From Sarcomyxa edulis (lineage: Eukaryota > Basidiomycota > Agaricomycetes > Agaricales > Mycenaceae): a stretch of DNA of 64,000 bases. Position numbers and translations under genes: made by a program. Below are positions 10,627-23,137 of this stretch, in pieces. The DNA lies in assembly GCA_009761415.1 (NCBI GenBank), contig QUOL01000001.1:3038001-3102000 (forward strand). The letters are read 5' to 3'. Position 1 is the stretch's first letter, and every line of letters starts with the position of its first letter. Below the pieces are notes generated by a model. It worked only from the letters and a program-made list of their open reading frames with translations. It had not been told where the DNA came from and did not search any database.

Positions 10627-12209
10627 TCACGTCCCAGTTTTACTCTCTTCTCCCATGTTCAAGAACTCCTCCAGATTCATTTCAGATCCCTGCCCATCGG
10701 AGGGAAAGAAACCAGGACTCATAGACAGTCCGAGTGACGTAAGATCGAAATCTTCTCCGGTAGATAGACCCTCTGTGTGTTGGTTTTGATTGTGAGATGA
10801 TACGGCTGCCTCTGACTCTCCGCCGAACGATCCGAAGATATCATGGCCGTCGTCGTCTCCAACCCCTGCTGCGCTGAGAGCATCTAGGATGAGTTTTTCT
10901 TCCTCCTTCGAGGTGGTACCGTCATTTGCTGTTTTTCCGGCTATCTCACTTGACATCCCCAACGAGTTTGCGCCCGTCGTTACGACCACAGGCGAAAACA
11001 ATTCGTCTACAGCATCGTTGGGATTTGGGTCCGGATCAGCACTGTCTCCAAACAAATCCGTCATATCCGTCATGTCCATGTCCATGTCCATGGCCTCCAG
11101 ATCCAATTCGATTGGTTTATCAGCTGAGCTGCCCACGCCCGTCATTTGAATATCTTCGTTATCGTTGTCAGTATCTGGAACGGTCAGGTCAATATCAATA
11201 GACTGGTGACCACCGTCGACTGTTGAAGAGGTAGAGGTGAAGGCGGCCATGAAGTCTGCAGGAAGCTCGTTAGGGCCAAAAGGACGTGCTGACTTTGGGG
11301 CAAGGGTCACCGGAGAGGCAAGGGCGGTTGAAAAGAGAGAGGCTTCTTCGGCTGATATCCGAAGGGCTGTGGAAGAAAGGTCCAGTTTTAGGGGGAATGG
11401 GGGGCGTTGGAGGGACGAGATGGATATTGCGGAAGGACGACGACCGACAGGACCTGACGCGGGAATCACTGGTGATGAATCCTTTCGAACCAAAATGGGA
11501 GAGCTTCCTCCTTCTAGTTGTGCGGGGTCTAGAGAATCAGGATTTGGGGCAGGAGGGAGAATGTATTCAACCGAGGCAGGAGAGGATGATACTATGATCG
11601 GGTCTTTCTGAATATCTTTGATACGACGTTCCTCACGGAGGAGATCTCGTTGCAAGACAGAAATCGCTCGAAGCTGATGGAGGTGCATGAGATGGTGAGA
11701 AGACAACGCACGACAAGAGACTTTGACTTGCCAGATGCGATTCAATGGAATCGCACAATTGATCATATTTTTCTACTTCACGTCCCAGGGACCCCGTCAA
11801 AGCACGAGGAGGGTAGGGAGCATATTTTTGTATACGTCTAAAGCAATATAGAAGTTTTGTCTGTTATAGTTTCCCAGAGAATGCGAAACATGTATAGCGC
11901 ACAATTTTCGAGTGTCTGCGTAGAAACTGTAGATTTGGCCCGTCTTTACGGCTGCATTCTAGACGATGTTTCAGGGTTGGTACCAATGAAGGAATCGGGG
12001 GCACTGCGTACCTTCAGGCAACCTCTAAGCGCGTTGATATCTGGTTCCAAGATACGTGGGGGAGGTAGAGGATTTGGGGGTGGTAGCATTGCTTTACTTG
12101 CAGCGGTAGTACTGATACCAGTTTCCTTCTGAAGTGAAACATCCTTAGGTGCATCCTTAGATACTGCAGAAGTCGAGGCTTTGCGGATTGGTCGTGGTTT
12201 TGGAGGCAT
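10627..12209 (-). CDS. Acidic, low-complexity protein of unknown function
   Basis: The first exon is clear (12012-12209, from MPPKPRPIRKAS to LRGCLK, donor GTACGC). An in-frame ATG at 12272 would add 21 residues. The large 3' exon runs from about 11690 to the stop at 10627 and starts near HLHQLRAISVLQRDLLREERRIKDIQ, a probable coiled coil. Between about 11690 and 12011 the exact exons are unclear. One possible small exon encodes FLRRHSKI just after the first intron. The protein is Ser/Pro/Asp-rich, with a Met-Asp run (about 11060-11095 on the plus strand) and an acidic C-terminus containing DLFGDSAD, HDIFGSFGG and NLEEFLNMGEE. These Phe-in-acidic-patch motifs resemble transcription activation segments, but no domain is recognised. 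Confidence 0.6.
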
Positions 12210-12272
12210 GATGATGGTTCGAGGATGAGTTGTATTTCCGCATATTTCCAAATCGTGCGTCGGAGTCGACAA

Positions 12273-12455
12273 GTTGGACGACGTTCACCACAGCGAGCAG
12301 CGCTGCAGCTGTCTCACACAGCGTCAACATATTTCAATCCTACACTAGTCCCGCTGGCGTTCTAATCGTATACTAATTGGTTCTGTGAGTTGCATCGTTG
12401 CATCGCAATTCGTTCAAGATTCTGGTTCACTTATGACTCCAGCCAGTACTGAAGC
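12273..12455. promoter_or_regulatory. Short bidirectional promoter
   Basis: Only about 180-245 bases separate the start codons of the acidic unknown gene (minus) and the UVRAG-like gene (plus), so both must share this control region. No clear TATA box is seen. Confidence 0.45.
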
Positions 12456-15400
12456 ATGCCGGACACTCCTCGACCTCTCAAGTTACACGACGTAGAGGCT
12501 GAAGTCAGCGAATCAGCATTAGTTGAGTGCACCGGAATGGGATTATGACTTGCCTCACAAACTCATATATCTATCCAGCGTCGTATTCGACATATAACTT
12601 GCATTCAAGTCCGCAATTTCACCCCATTTCCCGTTCGCGACGCCTTTGCCTCCGCATTGTCGAAGCCCTCTGAACAATCCCAGTTTACGGCTCATGGTCA
12701 TCTATCCGATGACTTGGATGTTACCTTGACGCGTAAGCGGAATCGTAGGATCTCTGCTACTTCTCTGAATACACTGCGGTCTGAGACTAACAGAGGGGAG
12801 GAGGATGGCCATGGAATGGGAGAATCTAGAGGCAGACACGTCACGGCTTCCAGCTCGAGAGTAAGCTTCTCAGGAGGAGGTAGCTTAGGACCAGGACCTA
12901 GCGGGAACTCCGCAGGACGTGCTTCAAATGCACCTACGATCAGGCCTGCCCATCGTCCACGGACAAGCTCTATGGTATCTTCTATCAGTGCCTCACTGTC
13001 CCATAAAATGCCCCCAGCTTCGGCATTGTCTCCTCCTGCGGTTCCTTTTTCTAGTATGCTCCCTGATAACTCCCAAGGAGGTCTAGAAAAGGTCATCAAA
13101 TCTCGCTTGGTAGAGACCTTTATTGCGGTCACTATTACAAACCCGCAAGAATCTGAAGGGTCTTCGAGGTCGTCGTCAATCCCCAGGACCAATCCTTCTC
13201 GACCATCCACACCTCCGTTGCGAACGCCTCCATTGCGCCAGAGAGCATCAACAATCTCACACAAACCTAAGCAGGCAAGCATAGGCAATACTCCTCGCAA
13301 AGGATCTAGACCCCCTCTTCCTAATGCAGCGGAGAAAACTACACCGATTGCCCGAAGGAATTCCACTGCTAGTGCATCTCCTCGATTTCCCGCCAAGCCG
13401 GCACCGTATATCAAATCATCCGCCACCACTACATCTGTTCACCGTTCTAACGGTCAATCATACGCCACCTCCCCATCATCTTCCTCGCATAAGCCTTTTG
13501 TTAAATCAGCATCTCCTGGGGCTTGTCCTCAGTCCAGCACAACTTCCCCTCGACCCAGTCGCTCTCCTACAACTGACCCTCAAACTCCAATACCCGACTA
13601 TCTTTCTTCTATACATAGACCGTCTACTAATCCTTCATTCCCCATTGACGCGAAGTCCGGGTCTGAATTCGCTCCGTGGACTGATTTGAGCGGCGACAAA
13701 TTGAAAGTTGAAGTTTGGGGTAAGGTTGGAACCGCCTGGCCTGTTGATGGTAAAGTGTCCACTTCGAATGGCAAAGGGAAGGAACGCGAATCAGATATTG
13801 TTGAAGATGAAGGGCAGAATAACTCGGAATGGAAGGTCCTGGAGCAATGGGACGTTGATTTGGCAGACTTGATTCCATTACCGGAGGATGTGAGCCTATA
13901 CTCACGACCTCTGTCTGTACAAATCATTGACCTCAGAATATCGTCCAATTCAGCTCGCGCAACTGCCTTCAAATACACTTGTCATGACGCTCTCACCCCC
14001 TGGTCAAGCATTCTACTTGCCGCCTCCTTCTGGCGGCATCCTTTCAGTGCGCACGCGTAGTCCTTCGCCCTCTGCAGGATATACCTCAGACCCGGAATCT
14101 GAACTACGCAGAGTGAAGCAAGCCGTTGATCTGACAGTACCTCCTATGTCTGCAGGGTTTGTGGATGGCTTCAACACTGAGCAGCCTGCACATGCAGGTG
14201 TCATTGCGCTGTCACGGAGGAGACACCGTAGAGGGGCAGGTATCTTGAGTGAGTCGACGAATGATGCAGCCAAGACTGCTGGGTGGCAAGATCTCTTCAA
14301 GTACGTTTCTTGCGTTCATTCTCGTGAAATGCATACAACGACGAGACTAAATTATGATCTCTCCCAGTTTGGTCACTCTACAATCATGTATTCTCGACAA
14401 TGAAGCTTCATTGTCGGATGTTGTACTACAAATCAATAAGATCTTGGAAGGAGATGCGGTTTCAGCCTTGGTAAGTCACGTTCTTCTGCATTCGAAAGTT
14501 TCCCCTCCCTCCTAGTTTCATCCTCTCGTCTATTTTGCTGTCTGAGCGTTTTGATCTGGTCTTAAATCTTGATGACTGAAAGAAACGCGAAGTTTCGGAG
14601 CGCGAGTATCTGGTGGATACTTTGCGGGAGAATGAAAGAAAGGTCACGGAGGGGTGTCGCAATTGTATGATATTTATCAGTCCTCTCAAGCTCGAATCAG
14701 TTGCTGACTTTCCTTTCCTCTAGTGCGGGAAGATATTGAGGCTCGCAAAGATCGGGTGAAGGAGCGAAGAGAAATGCTAAACCTAGCTCTGGAAACCCAC
14801 GAGGAAGACCGAGAGCTCACAAACCAACTGGAAGAAGAGGTATCCAAAGAAAGGCAAGCGCTCCCGTCACTTCTTGTCATCCTCATCCTCATCATACTAT
14901 CACAGAGATAAATTATCAAGTCTTCGTGCCCGTTTCCCACCTACACGAACTACGCTCTTAACGACGTTGTCGGCAATCTTCCCCATCGAGCTTCGCTCAC
15001 CCCCCGACCTATTATATACGATTCTCGATGTCCCCTTGCCAATTCCACTCACTCCCACGGATCCGGCCCCCCCACTTTCCCTTCCTGCACATAAAGATGT
15101 CACGGAAGACACAGTGGCGACTGCTCTTGGCTATGCAGCCCAGGTCGTGCAACTATTGGCTGCATATATGGGTAAAGGCTTGATATACCCTGTTACCTGC
15201 ATAGGAAGTAGAAGTCTGATTCGAGATGGCATTTCTGCTATGGTCGGTCCCCGAATGTAAGCCGATACAGTGTGATCTACCCCGATAGCCATTGAATTTC
15301 TATACAGGTTCCCCTTATTCTCCAAAGGGGTCGACACGTATCGTTTCGAATACGGTGTATTTCTCCTCAACAAGGACATTGAAATGGTGTGTCTCTCGTC

Positions 15401-16161
15401 TTTGTTATGAGATTCGATCTCATATTTTCGTAGCTTATGGCAGACCGTGACCTTCGAGCTCCAGACATGCGCCACACACTTTTCAACCTCTTCTCCTTAC
15501 TCCTCACCCTCACCGACGGAGAAGGTGCACATCTGCAGTGAGTTCCAAGTTTCATCGGCCTCTGGTTCGCAGCTTATCATCTATTTTCAGCCCCGCACCA
15601 TCACTTGATTCTCCCGTCTCCTCCGAATTCTCGGGACTGGAATCCCCTTCTCGCTCGATATCCCCTGTGGACTCGAGTCTGACTACCCCAAAAGCTATAG
15701 ATATCGATTTACCTGTCGATTTACCTGCCGATAACACACCACCAGCAAGTGGTTCATCAACACCGACATCAGCTGCATTTGATCCATCGAAAAAAACGGG
15801 ACCATTCTCGAGCTTGGGATTTCCGCCCTTGGCGGGATTCCTCAGCTTGCGTTCACGCTATCCATCAGCTTCAATTCGGCCTGCAAGCAAGCCTGTCACT
15901 GAAACATCTGACGATGGCATGACAAATGGAGCTCCGTCAACTCTGGCGTCCCACACCACTTCTTCGGAACAAGATGAAGGTGGAGAGGATGATGAGGATC
16001 GTCGGACTATTCGTGGGGTTGTCATGGACCCGACCGAGGATGAAGGGAAGTTGTTGGAGAATGGGAATGCGCACCACCCCAAGGAGAAGACTGCAAACGG
16101 GGAAACGCCAAGCTCACCTCCGCCGACACCTCCACCACCGTTGGTGGCCCCTGTTAATTGA
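12456..16161 (+). CDS. UVRAG: UVRAG/Vps38-like subunit of the PI3-kinase (Vps34) complex
   Basis: Subunit that would direct the Vps34-Vps15-Atg6 lipid kinase to endosomes and vacuole sorting. Ten exons: 12456-12521, 12579-13889, 13954-14300, 14368-14470, 14583-14664, 14724-14853, 14906-15256, 15308-15386, 15434-15537, 15573-16161 (1053 residues). The end of exon 1 is uncertain (donors at 12492, 12504 or 12522 all keep frame; 12522 gives a typical 57-nt intron). Residues about 23-50 read RRIRHITCIQVRN and VRDAFASALSKPS. A Ser/Pro-rich disordered region follows. Residues about 609-680 form a coiled coil (LEEEVSKERDKLSSLRARFP across a join). Residues about 760-830 hold the family core: YPVTCIGSRS, FPLFSKGVDTYRFEYG and FLLNKDIE. 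Intron 14854-14905 starts with GC, not GT. The C-terminal 190 residues are low-complexity. Confidence 0.85.
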
Positions 16162-17669
16162 TTTCATTTATTTATCTTATAGGTATATCGTCTCGAGGTA
16201 TAAACGCGGTACGAGTCACTGTCATATGGCACCGGTGGATTTAAAATCGTTGGTCGAGGCGCGTGCTTCTGTGTGGACGGATGTTACAAGTGCTTGCTAC
16301 TAGTCTACTCATGAAACCGTTGCAGCCTGCCCAAACATGCATTTGAAGTTTGTGAAGTGCTAGAATAGTCTTGCAACTCCCTCAATATCTCAGAGATATT
16401 TCAGAGTCTCAGATAGATATTGGACACCAGCCTATCGGCCGGTTTAGGTACCCAAACGACGCCGACTCACCGACTTAGTGAATCCTGAGTCTTTTGACTA
16501 CATGAACTAGCTCATTATGTATGGAAGCATCGAATCTTTGCAAGTCACCGTCTCCGAACATTTAGACGCGTCCCCGGTTCAACCGCCGGCTCGCGAACTC
16601 GGCTGGGGTCAGTTGAGGCGATCATTCATAAATAAAGGATCTGGTGGGTCTCACCTCTCGTACATCGTAGAATGGTGTCTACCATATACAGTTCGGCATG
16701 ATTCCCTGTTTTGAGAGCTGAGAGACGTTGTACGAAGTCAACTGGATTGCTGATCTTGTTTAGTGGAACATTTTGGACAAGGCATAGACCAAAGTCGAAC
16801 CTGACGAAAGCCGCAGCGGTTCGCATGCTTCATAGCGGGGTCTTGCAAGCGAAGGGGAAAAAAGAAGCCTTTCGTATGACAACAGATATATTACATTGAG
16901 TGAATCTACAGCGTGGAGACCGTTTCACGCCCTAGGTTGGATGAAATTCGAGTTGTGAACGGTTTTTGCGATGGATGGGACAGATAGTGATTGTGAATGA
17001 TGTATGTGCAACTTCAAGCTGGTGCTTGGTACTTGGTTTTTGGTGGTACTTCAAGTCTGTTATACCGATATTTGCACCCGGGCGTAATGTGCGTTATATG
17101 TGTGGAAGAACGCGATCGGGCATCCAGATTTGCGTGTAATGGCCCTGGACCTACAACGAAATAGTCTATACGAAATTGACGGAGGGGACTGCCACGTCAG
17201 AAGTTCTGTGAAGTGATGAAAAAAAGTTAAGCGTAGGGGAGGGTTCACCCGAGAACCTGAACTGAACGCGGAAGTTGAAAAGCCAGGGCAGTTGCCGGCC
17301 TTTTTAGCGTGCCCCAGCGACGGACGGCTATAATATCTTCGACATACTCCTCCTCATTTTCATCCAGTCTCTCTCCTGATTCCTGGACTATTAAAAAAGG
17401 GTCAGCTTCTTCCGTTTTACCTCTTCATTCCCATCTCATTTAATACCCAAAAGCAAAACCAGCCGCATTGTACCAACAGTCCTTTCTAGACGGGCTCAAA
17501 ATCTACTTGCAGGTTAGTTTGCTATTCATTCTTATCAGCATCTAGCAAACCAACCAAGACTGATTAGATCGTCCTAGCTTTACTCTGTTCAACTAGCTTC
17601 TATTCTCTGCTTTTCCCTCTTCAATCTGTTTTCTGTCGTTCACCACCTTGGAAGAAAAGGCCTCTAAAA
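16162..17669. other. Intergenic region and long leader of the PUF gene
   Basis: About 1.5 kb without a supported coding frame. The part from about 17280 to 17669 is pyrimidine-rich and probably contains the 5' untranslated leader of the PUF gene, perhaps with an intron (GTTAGTTTGC near 17514). No RNA gene is evident. Confidence 0.45.
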
Positions 17670-20600
17670 ATGAATACCAATATGGACAACTCTATTTCAC
17701 CCGATAATCGCACCTCCTCCGACGATAGGAAGCAAAGTCCTCCTGCTTTTTTGGATCTTGCTGACTCTGTACGTCTTTTTCCCTTCTGGTGGCATTATTC
17801 TTGTATTCACATCTTCGTCATTTGTACAGGCCGCGAGGTTGGGAACTAATATGCCAGAACTGTCTGCTGTAAGTTTTGACCCTGAAGTGAAGCCCTTTTC
17901 TCCCTTGACGCGTGAAGACTGATGTTAATTCGTACTACAGCGCGTCGAACTCAAACGCCTGGAACACGAACGGCAGCGCGCCCTTCAGCGCAAAATGTTC
18001 GAGGACCAGATGCGTGCTCTCGAACAACAACAGGAGCAGGAGCTTCTCAGTATTCCGTACGATCCTAATGCACCTAACGGTAACGGTCTCCAGCACCTGG
18101 CGGTCTCTGCCCCGACAACTCCACCCCGGGTCAATGCTTTGCTCAACGGCGAAGCTCACCGAGGCCTTCGCTCTGGACAGTCTCAGCTTCCGGTCGACGC
18201 CGAATCTCTTTCGAAAGCAGTTGGCACGGCTGCGGACAAGAGGAAATCAGTAACCTATGCGCCTCAGGTGGTTCTTTCTCCCGACTCAGCAGTTGGTGGG
18301 GGTCTCAACGGTAGTGCGTTTTCTCGTGCTGCTGGTGCCAAAAGCATGCCTGCTAGTCGTCGCACGTCCGCTAGTAGTCATGATGAAGAGCTCGCTGGTC
18401 ATTTGCAGGGTCTCGCTATAGCAGGAGACCATTCAAACCGAGCTTCACCAATTCCGGCCCCCATGACTGCGTCGATTTTGATAAGAGGAGGAAGATACGA
18501 GGACGAGGGTGCACGCTATGCGAATACGTACAACGCGGGGATGATGTTAGACGAGCAGCTAGACCAGGAGATGCACAGTGCGTATTCGTACATTAGGCTT
18601 GAGCCTCTTTTTTTCGTCTTGATTGACTCTTGACAATGAACTAGATGCCATGAGGAACCTGCCGACATCGGATAATGACAAATACCACAACTCGTACAAC
18701 AAGGTGTCCACTTCGTCTGCCGCTCTGGACCTCGCCCACATCTCGCAAACGTCGCCTCGTTCGTCCTTCGCGACCCGTACCCTTGAATCCCGGGACAAGT
18801 CATCAGAATGGCCTCAGTTCAGCGGTGCCCCACGTGGCCCCGACGGTCTTTCGTCTCGTACAGATAGGCGAACCGTCACTAACCCCAACTTGACATTATC
18901 CGCTCCTTCCAACGACAAACTTGGAGGCACAGTCTCTGCATCAGCGACACCCCTCTTGCAACAGCACTCTCAAATGTCGGGACAATTGCACGGTCAGAGT
19001 CCTTCCTCACGTCGTGGATCTCCTTCGGCTATGCTAGAAGGTTTATCCGCAACGACGCGTTCTGTGCCGGCTACCCCACTAGGCATCCCCAGCAGCGCTC
19101 ATCTCATCAAGACACCCGGCACCCCTCTCACGCCAAGCCAGCAAACATCCAACGGTCGTCTCACCGCTCAAGGCTCCCAGCAGATCAATGACAGTGCCGT
19201 CGATGCTATAGACCTGCAAGCTTCCCTTTCTAGACTACCGGCCGGTCAATACGAGAATGGTCTCACTTTCAGCTCGATACAAGCTGGCCTGGATGATTCT
19301 CTCCAGGTAAGCCACCTCCCATATGTGGCTAACGCCAGTTTCTAATATGTCAGTGGCAGCAGTACGGTGATTCTGTCTATGGACACGGAGGTATCCCTGG
19401 CGATCGCTACAACTCGTATGGGTTCGAGTCCCCGGGCCGTTCCGGTACTGCGAACAGCACCAGTGGCTCGACTGCCTTATACCACCACAACGGTTCGCGT
19501 TATGGATTAGGAATTCCCGGTCGTGCAAATGGAGCTGCTGATAGCAAAATGAACGGATTGCATGGACCCAAACACAAACGAGGGGACATGGACCGAGAGT
19601 GTAAGCTAAATTCCATGTTCCATGCAATTCCCCTGCGACTGACAGCCTTTATTCGTAGTCAACCGTTTTGCAGGCACGCGTCTGGAAGACCTCCAAGGAG
19701 AAATCCCCGCTTTATGCAAGGACCAACATGGATGTCGCTATTTGCAGAAGAAGTTGGAAGAGGGTTTGCCTGAACATCGCGATATGATCTTCCGTGAAAC
19801 GTTCGGTCACTTTGCGGACCTGATGACTGGTGATTTGACTTTTTTTCTACCGTTCAAAAATTTTCTCATCCATTTTTCTTTTTTCTTTAGACCCATTCGG
19901 AAACTACTTGTGCCAAAAGCTCCTGGAGTATTCGACTGATGAGCAACGCAACGTCATCTGCGAATCCGTTGCACAGGATCTCGTCAACATCTCTTTGAAC
20001 ATGCATGGTACTCGTGCTGTTCAAAAGATGATCGATTTCTTGTCAACGCGGAGGCAGGCGAGTAAAATTCATAATTCATCTTTACCTTCCTCACTTACGG
20101 GAAACGAAGCAGGCTGATCTCAGATACAATGCTCAGATACATTCTATCATTGTTGCACTCAGCCTGCATGTTGTAGTGCTTATCAAGGATTTGAACGGAA
20201 ACCACGTCATTCAGAAATGCTTGAACAAGCTTGCTCCCGAGGACAATCAGGTGCGTTGTATGGTCTCTGTATCAATCATCCATAATGAACGTCTTATTCC
20301 CGTAGTTCATTTACAACGCTGTCGCCGCTAACTGTGTGGAAGTCGCTACTCACCGTCATGGGTGTTGTGTGCTGCAACGATGCATCGATCACGCGTCGGA
20401 CCATCAACGCATTCAGCTTGTCAACGAGATCACCTACAATGCTCTCACCCTCGTACAAGACCCATACGGGAACTACGTTAGTACTGCACGTTCGGCCTCC
20501 GTATTCTCATGCTGATCGAATTGCCTAGGTCGTTCAATACATCTTGGATCTCAATGACAACCGTTTCAGTGATGCTGTCATCCGCCAATTCGCTGGCAAC

Positions 20601-21400
20601 GTCTGTGCTCTTTCTGTCCAGAAATTCAGTTCAAACGTAATCGAGAAGGTTAATATCCTGTGCCACAATATTCCATCTGTCTGATTATTGATGTTTCGTT
20701 CCTCTTTTCCAGTGTGTCCGTGTCGCCGAGCACAATACCCGTAAAATGCTCATCGATGAACTTCTCAACCGGACTCGTCTCGAAAAGCTTCTGCGCGACT
20801 CGTATGGGAATTACTGCGTTCAGGTGAGAAACTAAAATTTTATGATCCGACATCCATATTAATAGGTTCTTCAAGACTGCTCTGGACTATGCTGAACCGA
20901 ACCAACGCGCGCTTCTCGTCGAGGGCATTCGGCCTGTTCTACCTCTGATCCGCAACACTCCTTATGGCAAGCGTATTCAAAACAAGTTGCAACGCGAACA
21001 GATGGATCATTTCGGAGGGTACCACAATCAGCAGGCGCTGGTCAATATCGCTCTTAGTAACCCTGCTATGAGTGCTGCTGGCCGTCATATGCCTGCTCTA
21101 CACCAAACGAATCCTCTTGCTGATGTTTACGGTGCGCAGAATGGCCTTTACCCGATGCAGCAAAGCCAGGCGTCCTTCAACCAAGGCCACATCACCCCCC
21201 AGATGCACAATCTTCCTCCACAGTCGATTGACGGCTACGTTCTACAGGGAAACTCTAGTCACAACCAGGGGCTCTCTCCTTCGCAGTCAGCATTCTCTGG
21301 CGTCTCGTCGTTCTCTAATGTTAGCCCCTTCGCTGGGGCTGGCCTTACGGGTGCACTCAACGACCCTTACCAGAGATCCACGTTCGGATATGGAATGTAA
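17670..21400 (+). CDS. Pumilio/PUF-family RNA-binding protein
   Basis: Binds 3' UTR elements of mRNAs and controls their translation and decay. Twelve exons: 17670-17768, 17830-17868, 17941-18577, 18645-19306, 19354-19600, 19659-19829, 19891-20057, 20113-20250, 20306-20476, 20529-20648, 20713-20823, 20876-21400 (1028 residues). The Pumilio homology domain spans about residues 560-885, with repeats marked by HGCRYLQKKLEEG, PFGNYLCQKLLEY, MHGTRAVQKMIDF, LNGNHVIQKCLNKL, HGCCVLQRCIDH, PYGNYVVQYILDL, FSSNVIEKCV and SYGNYCVQTALDY: eight repeats. An early coiled stretch (LKRLEHERQRALQRKMFEDQ) precedes a long Ser/Thr/Pro disordered region, and the tail is Gln/Asn/Ser-rich. Intron 20058-20112 starts with GC (CAG|GCGAGT). 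The last intron ends at TTCAAG rather than the earlier AATAG, because only that keeps frame. Confidence 0.92.
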
Positions 21401-22174
21401 AGGAACCCTCATTTCCAAGTCCAATCATCGGTCGCATTATTGTCGGCACTCTTTTCGACAGCGGACCTGTCACCATCTATCTCTATCGTTTATATTCATT
21501 GCGCCATTACACCAATCTTCCCCACCCCCACCATCAACCTATCTTACCGCCGTTATCACTTTTGAATCTGTTTTTTAGTCGAGCTCGTCCCACAACGTAA
21601 CATCTGCCACCCGGGTCCACTCCCGAATTTACCATACGCATTGTATTTTGCAACCGGCATATTTCTCCCATCCTGCTTTTTTACGCTTTCTGTCTTCCGA
21701 ACACTTCTTATTTGCCCATTTGTACAAGGTTCTTTCTCAATCCACCCTTAACTCGGTTGTCTGTCTTATAGTATCCTCGTCGCAGCACTATTTGTCTGTC
21801 ATTCTGTAGTTATTCCAACACGTTGTATAAAGTCGTTAATTAGGTATTTGCCACCGGATTCCAATGCTTCACTCATAGTTATAGTTTTAACTGCGGTCTT
21901 GTGTCAGTGATCTTTACCAATGGTCTACAAATGAGACCTCTTCAAACATTGAAACTTGAGGCGCTGTTAAAGCACCGCATTCTACACTTCGAGTACATGC
22001 GATTGTATCCCATACTATTTCGATAGCGAGGCCGTCCATTTGGTATGCCGGGTCCGACGATAACTCAACATTTGCGGTACATTCGCCCAATTGCGTGATC
22101 TCCCCAAAAGAAAAGGTAACTCTTGTTAAGCATATCATAGTGGTGCATACAAGACGGAGTCATGTTTTAGGTGT
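21401..22174. other. 3' flank of the PUF gene
   Basis: About 770 bases. The first 450 or so are pyrimidine-rich and probably form the 3' untranslated region. A 74-codon minus-strand frame (21914-22138) is too short and unlike any family I know to be called. Confidence 0.4.
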
Positions 22175-22612
22175 ATGATGATAACGAAAGAAACATGCCA
22201 GCAACGCGAGAGATATGGTCCTTTACCGGTTCTATACAAAGGTATTAGCTCCAAGTATCCAAATTTCGTGCATTCTTTCCCAACTCACCTTGACGAAACC
22301 GATGGCGGCCGACTTCTCACGGAAGCATTGACGGCAAAGGTCGATTCCATATTTGCGGATGAGACCAGCCTGATGGGCGCAAAGGCGGCTAGAGAAAGTA
22401 GGATCAAAGGTTCCAGGTCAGTTATGATGTTCTCTTTCGCCGTACCACCCTATCCTTCTAGTCTGTTTCCTCCTCCTCCACCTGCAGTCCCACCCAGACA
22501 TGGAAATGAGCATTACTCACCATTGACGACTACCCTTTCCGTACTTTCTTGGTCGAGAGAACCAAACAGCGTCGTGTGTCATTTTGGAGTTATAGGTCTT
22601 GAGGGGTACTGA
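22175..22612 (+). CDS. Small hypothetical open frame
   Basis: A 145-residue frame, [15 protein letters not shown] onward, with a proline run ([12 protein letters not shown]) and no recognised domain. A potential acceptor and donor could change its shape (for example GTCAGTTATG at about 22417), so a spliced version is possible. It lies between the PUF gene and the P450 with no supporting context. It may be a chance frame. Confidence 0.2.
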   Translation: MMITKETCQQRERYGPLPVLYKGISSKYPNFVHSFPTHLDETDGGRLLTEALTAKVDSIFADETSLMGAKAARESRIKGSRSVMMFSFAVPPYPSSLFPPPPPAVPPRHGNEHYSPLTTTLSVLSWSREPNSVVCHFGVIGLEGY

Positions 22613-23137
22613 ACAGAAAAGGGGAATTCGGACAGTGAATATGGGCAGCTAGAATGCGGCTATAGATGATATTCACCTTGCCCAGGAAGGTCGAGTTGGC
22701 GCTGCTAGATTTGTCGACGGATATGAGGGAGTGGAGGAATCTAGACCGGCAATTCCCGATAGCTTAGCAGTTGATGATGTTTTAGGTTGGAGCGCCGCTC
22801 AAATACCGAAGCTTATGCCAATTAGGTAACAACAACCGCCGCCAACGGGACTTTTACGGAACCAGAACGGAGACAAAACTCATTTCGGTAACGTGGAACG
22901 TGATGTTCTCAGAGAGCAGTTATGAGATAGTCAGATTTTCATGAGCGCTGTGGCCATATTATATTGTGCTATTACGAAGCCCCGCTCTAGCAACGAAAAC
23001 ATCTTGAAAACGGAAGGAGAATAAATTTGAATAAATACACAGGAACTTACAGATGACTCGACGGTAAGGGTATCGAAGAAGGGAAGAGGTATAGGTGTAA
23101 TGTACAGCTCCAGATACAACAGAATTATTTCAAACAT
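22613..23137. other. Intergenic, 3' side of the P450 gene
   Basis: About 520 bases with nothing recognisable. It should hold the 3' end of the P450 transcript. Confidence 0.4.

Noticed and set aside
12698..13429. 243-codon minus-strand frame antisense to the UVRAG-like gene
   Set aside because: It mirrors the Ser/Pro-rich exon of the spliced plus-strand gene, whose joins restore family motifs on both sides. Low-complexity coding sequence often leaves the opposite strand open.
16570..16600. CCGGTTCAACCGCCGG resembles a tRNA T arm
   Set aside because: No matching acceptor, D or anticodon arms could be found on either strand.
21914..22138. 74-codon minus-strand frame near the PUF 3' end
   Set aside because: Short, no family resemblance and no splice context; left as intergenic.
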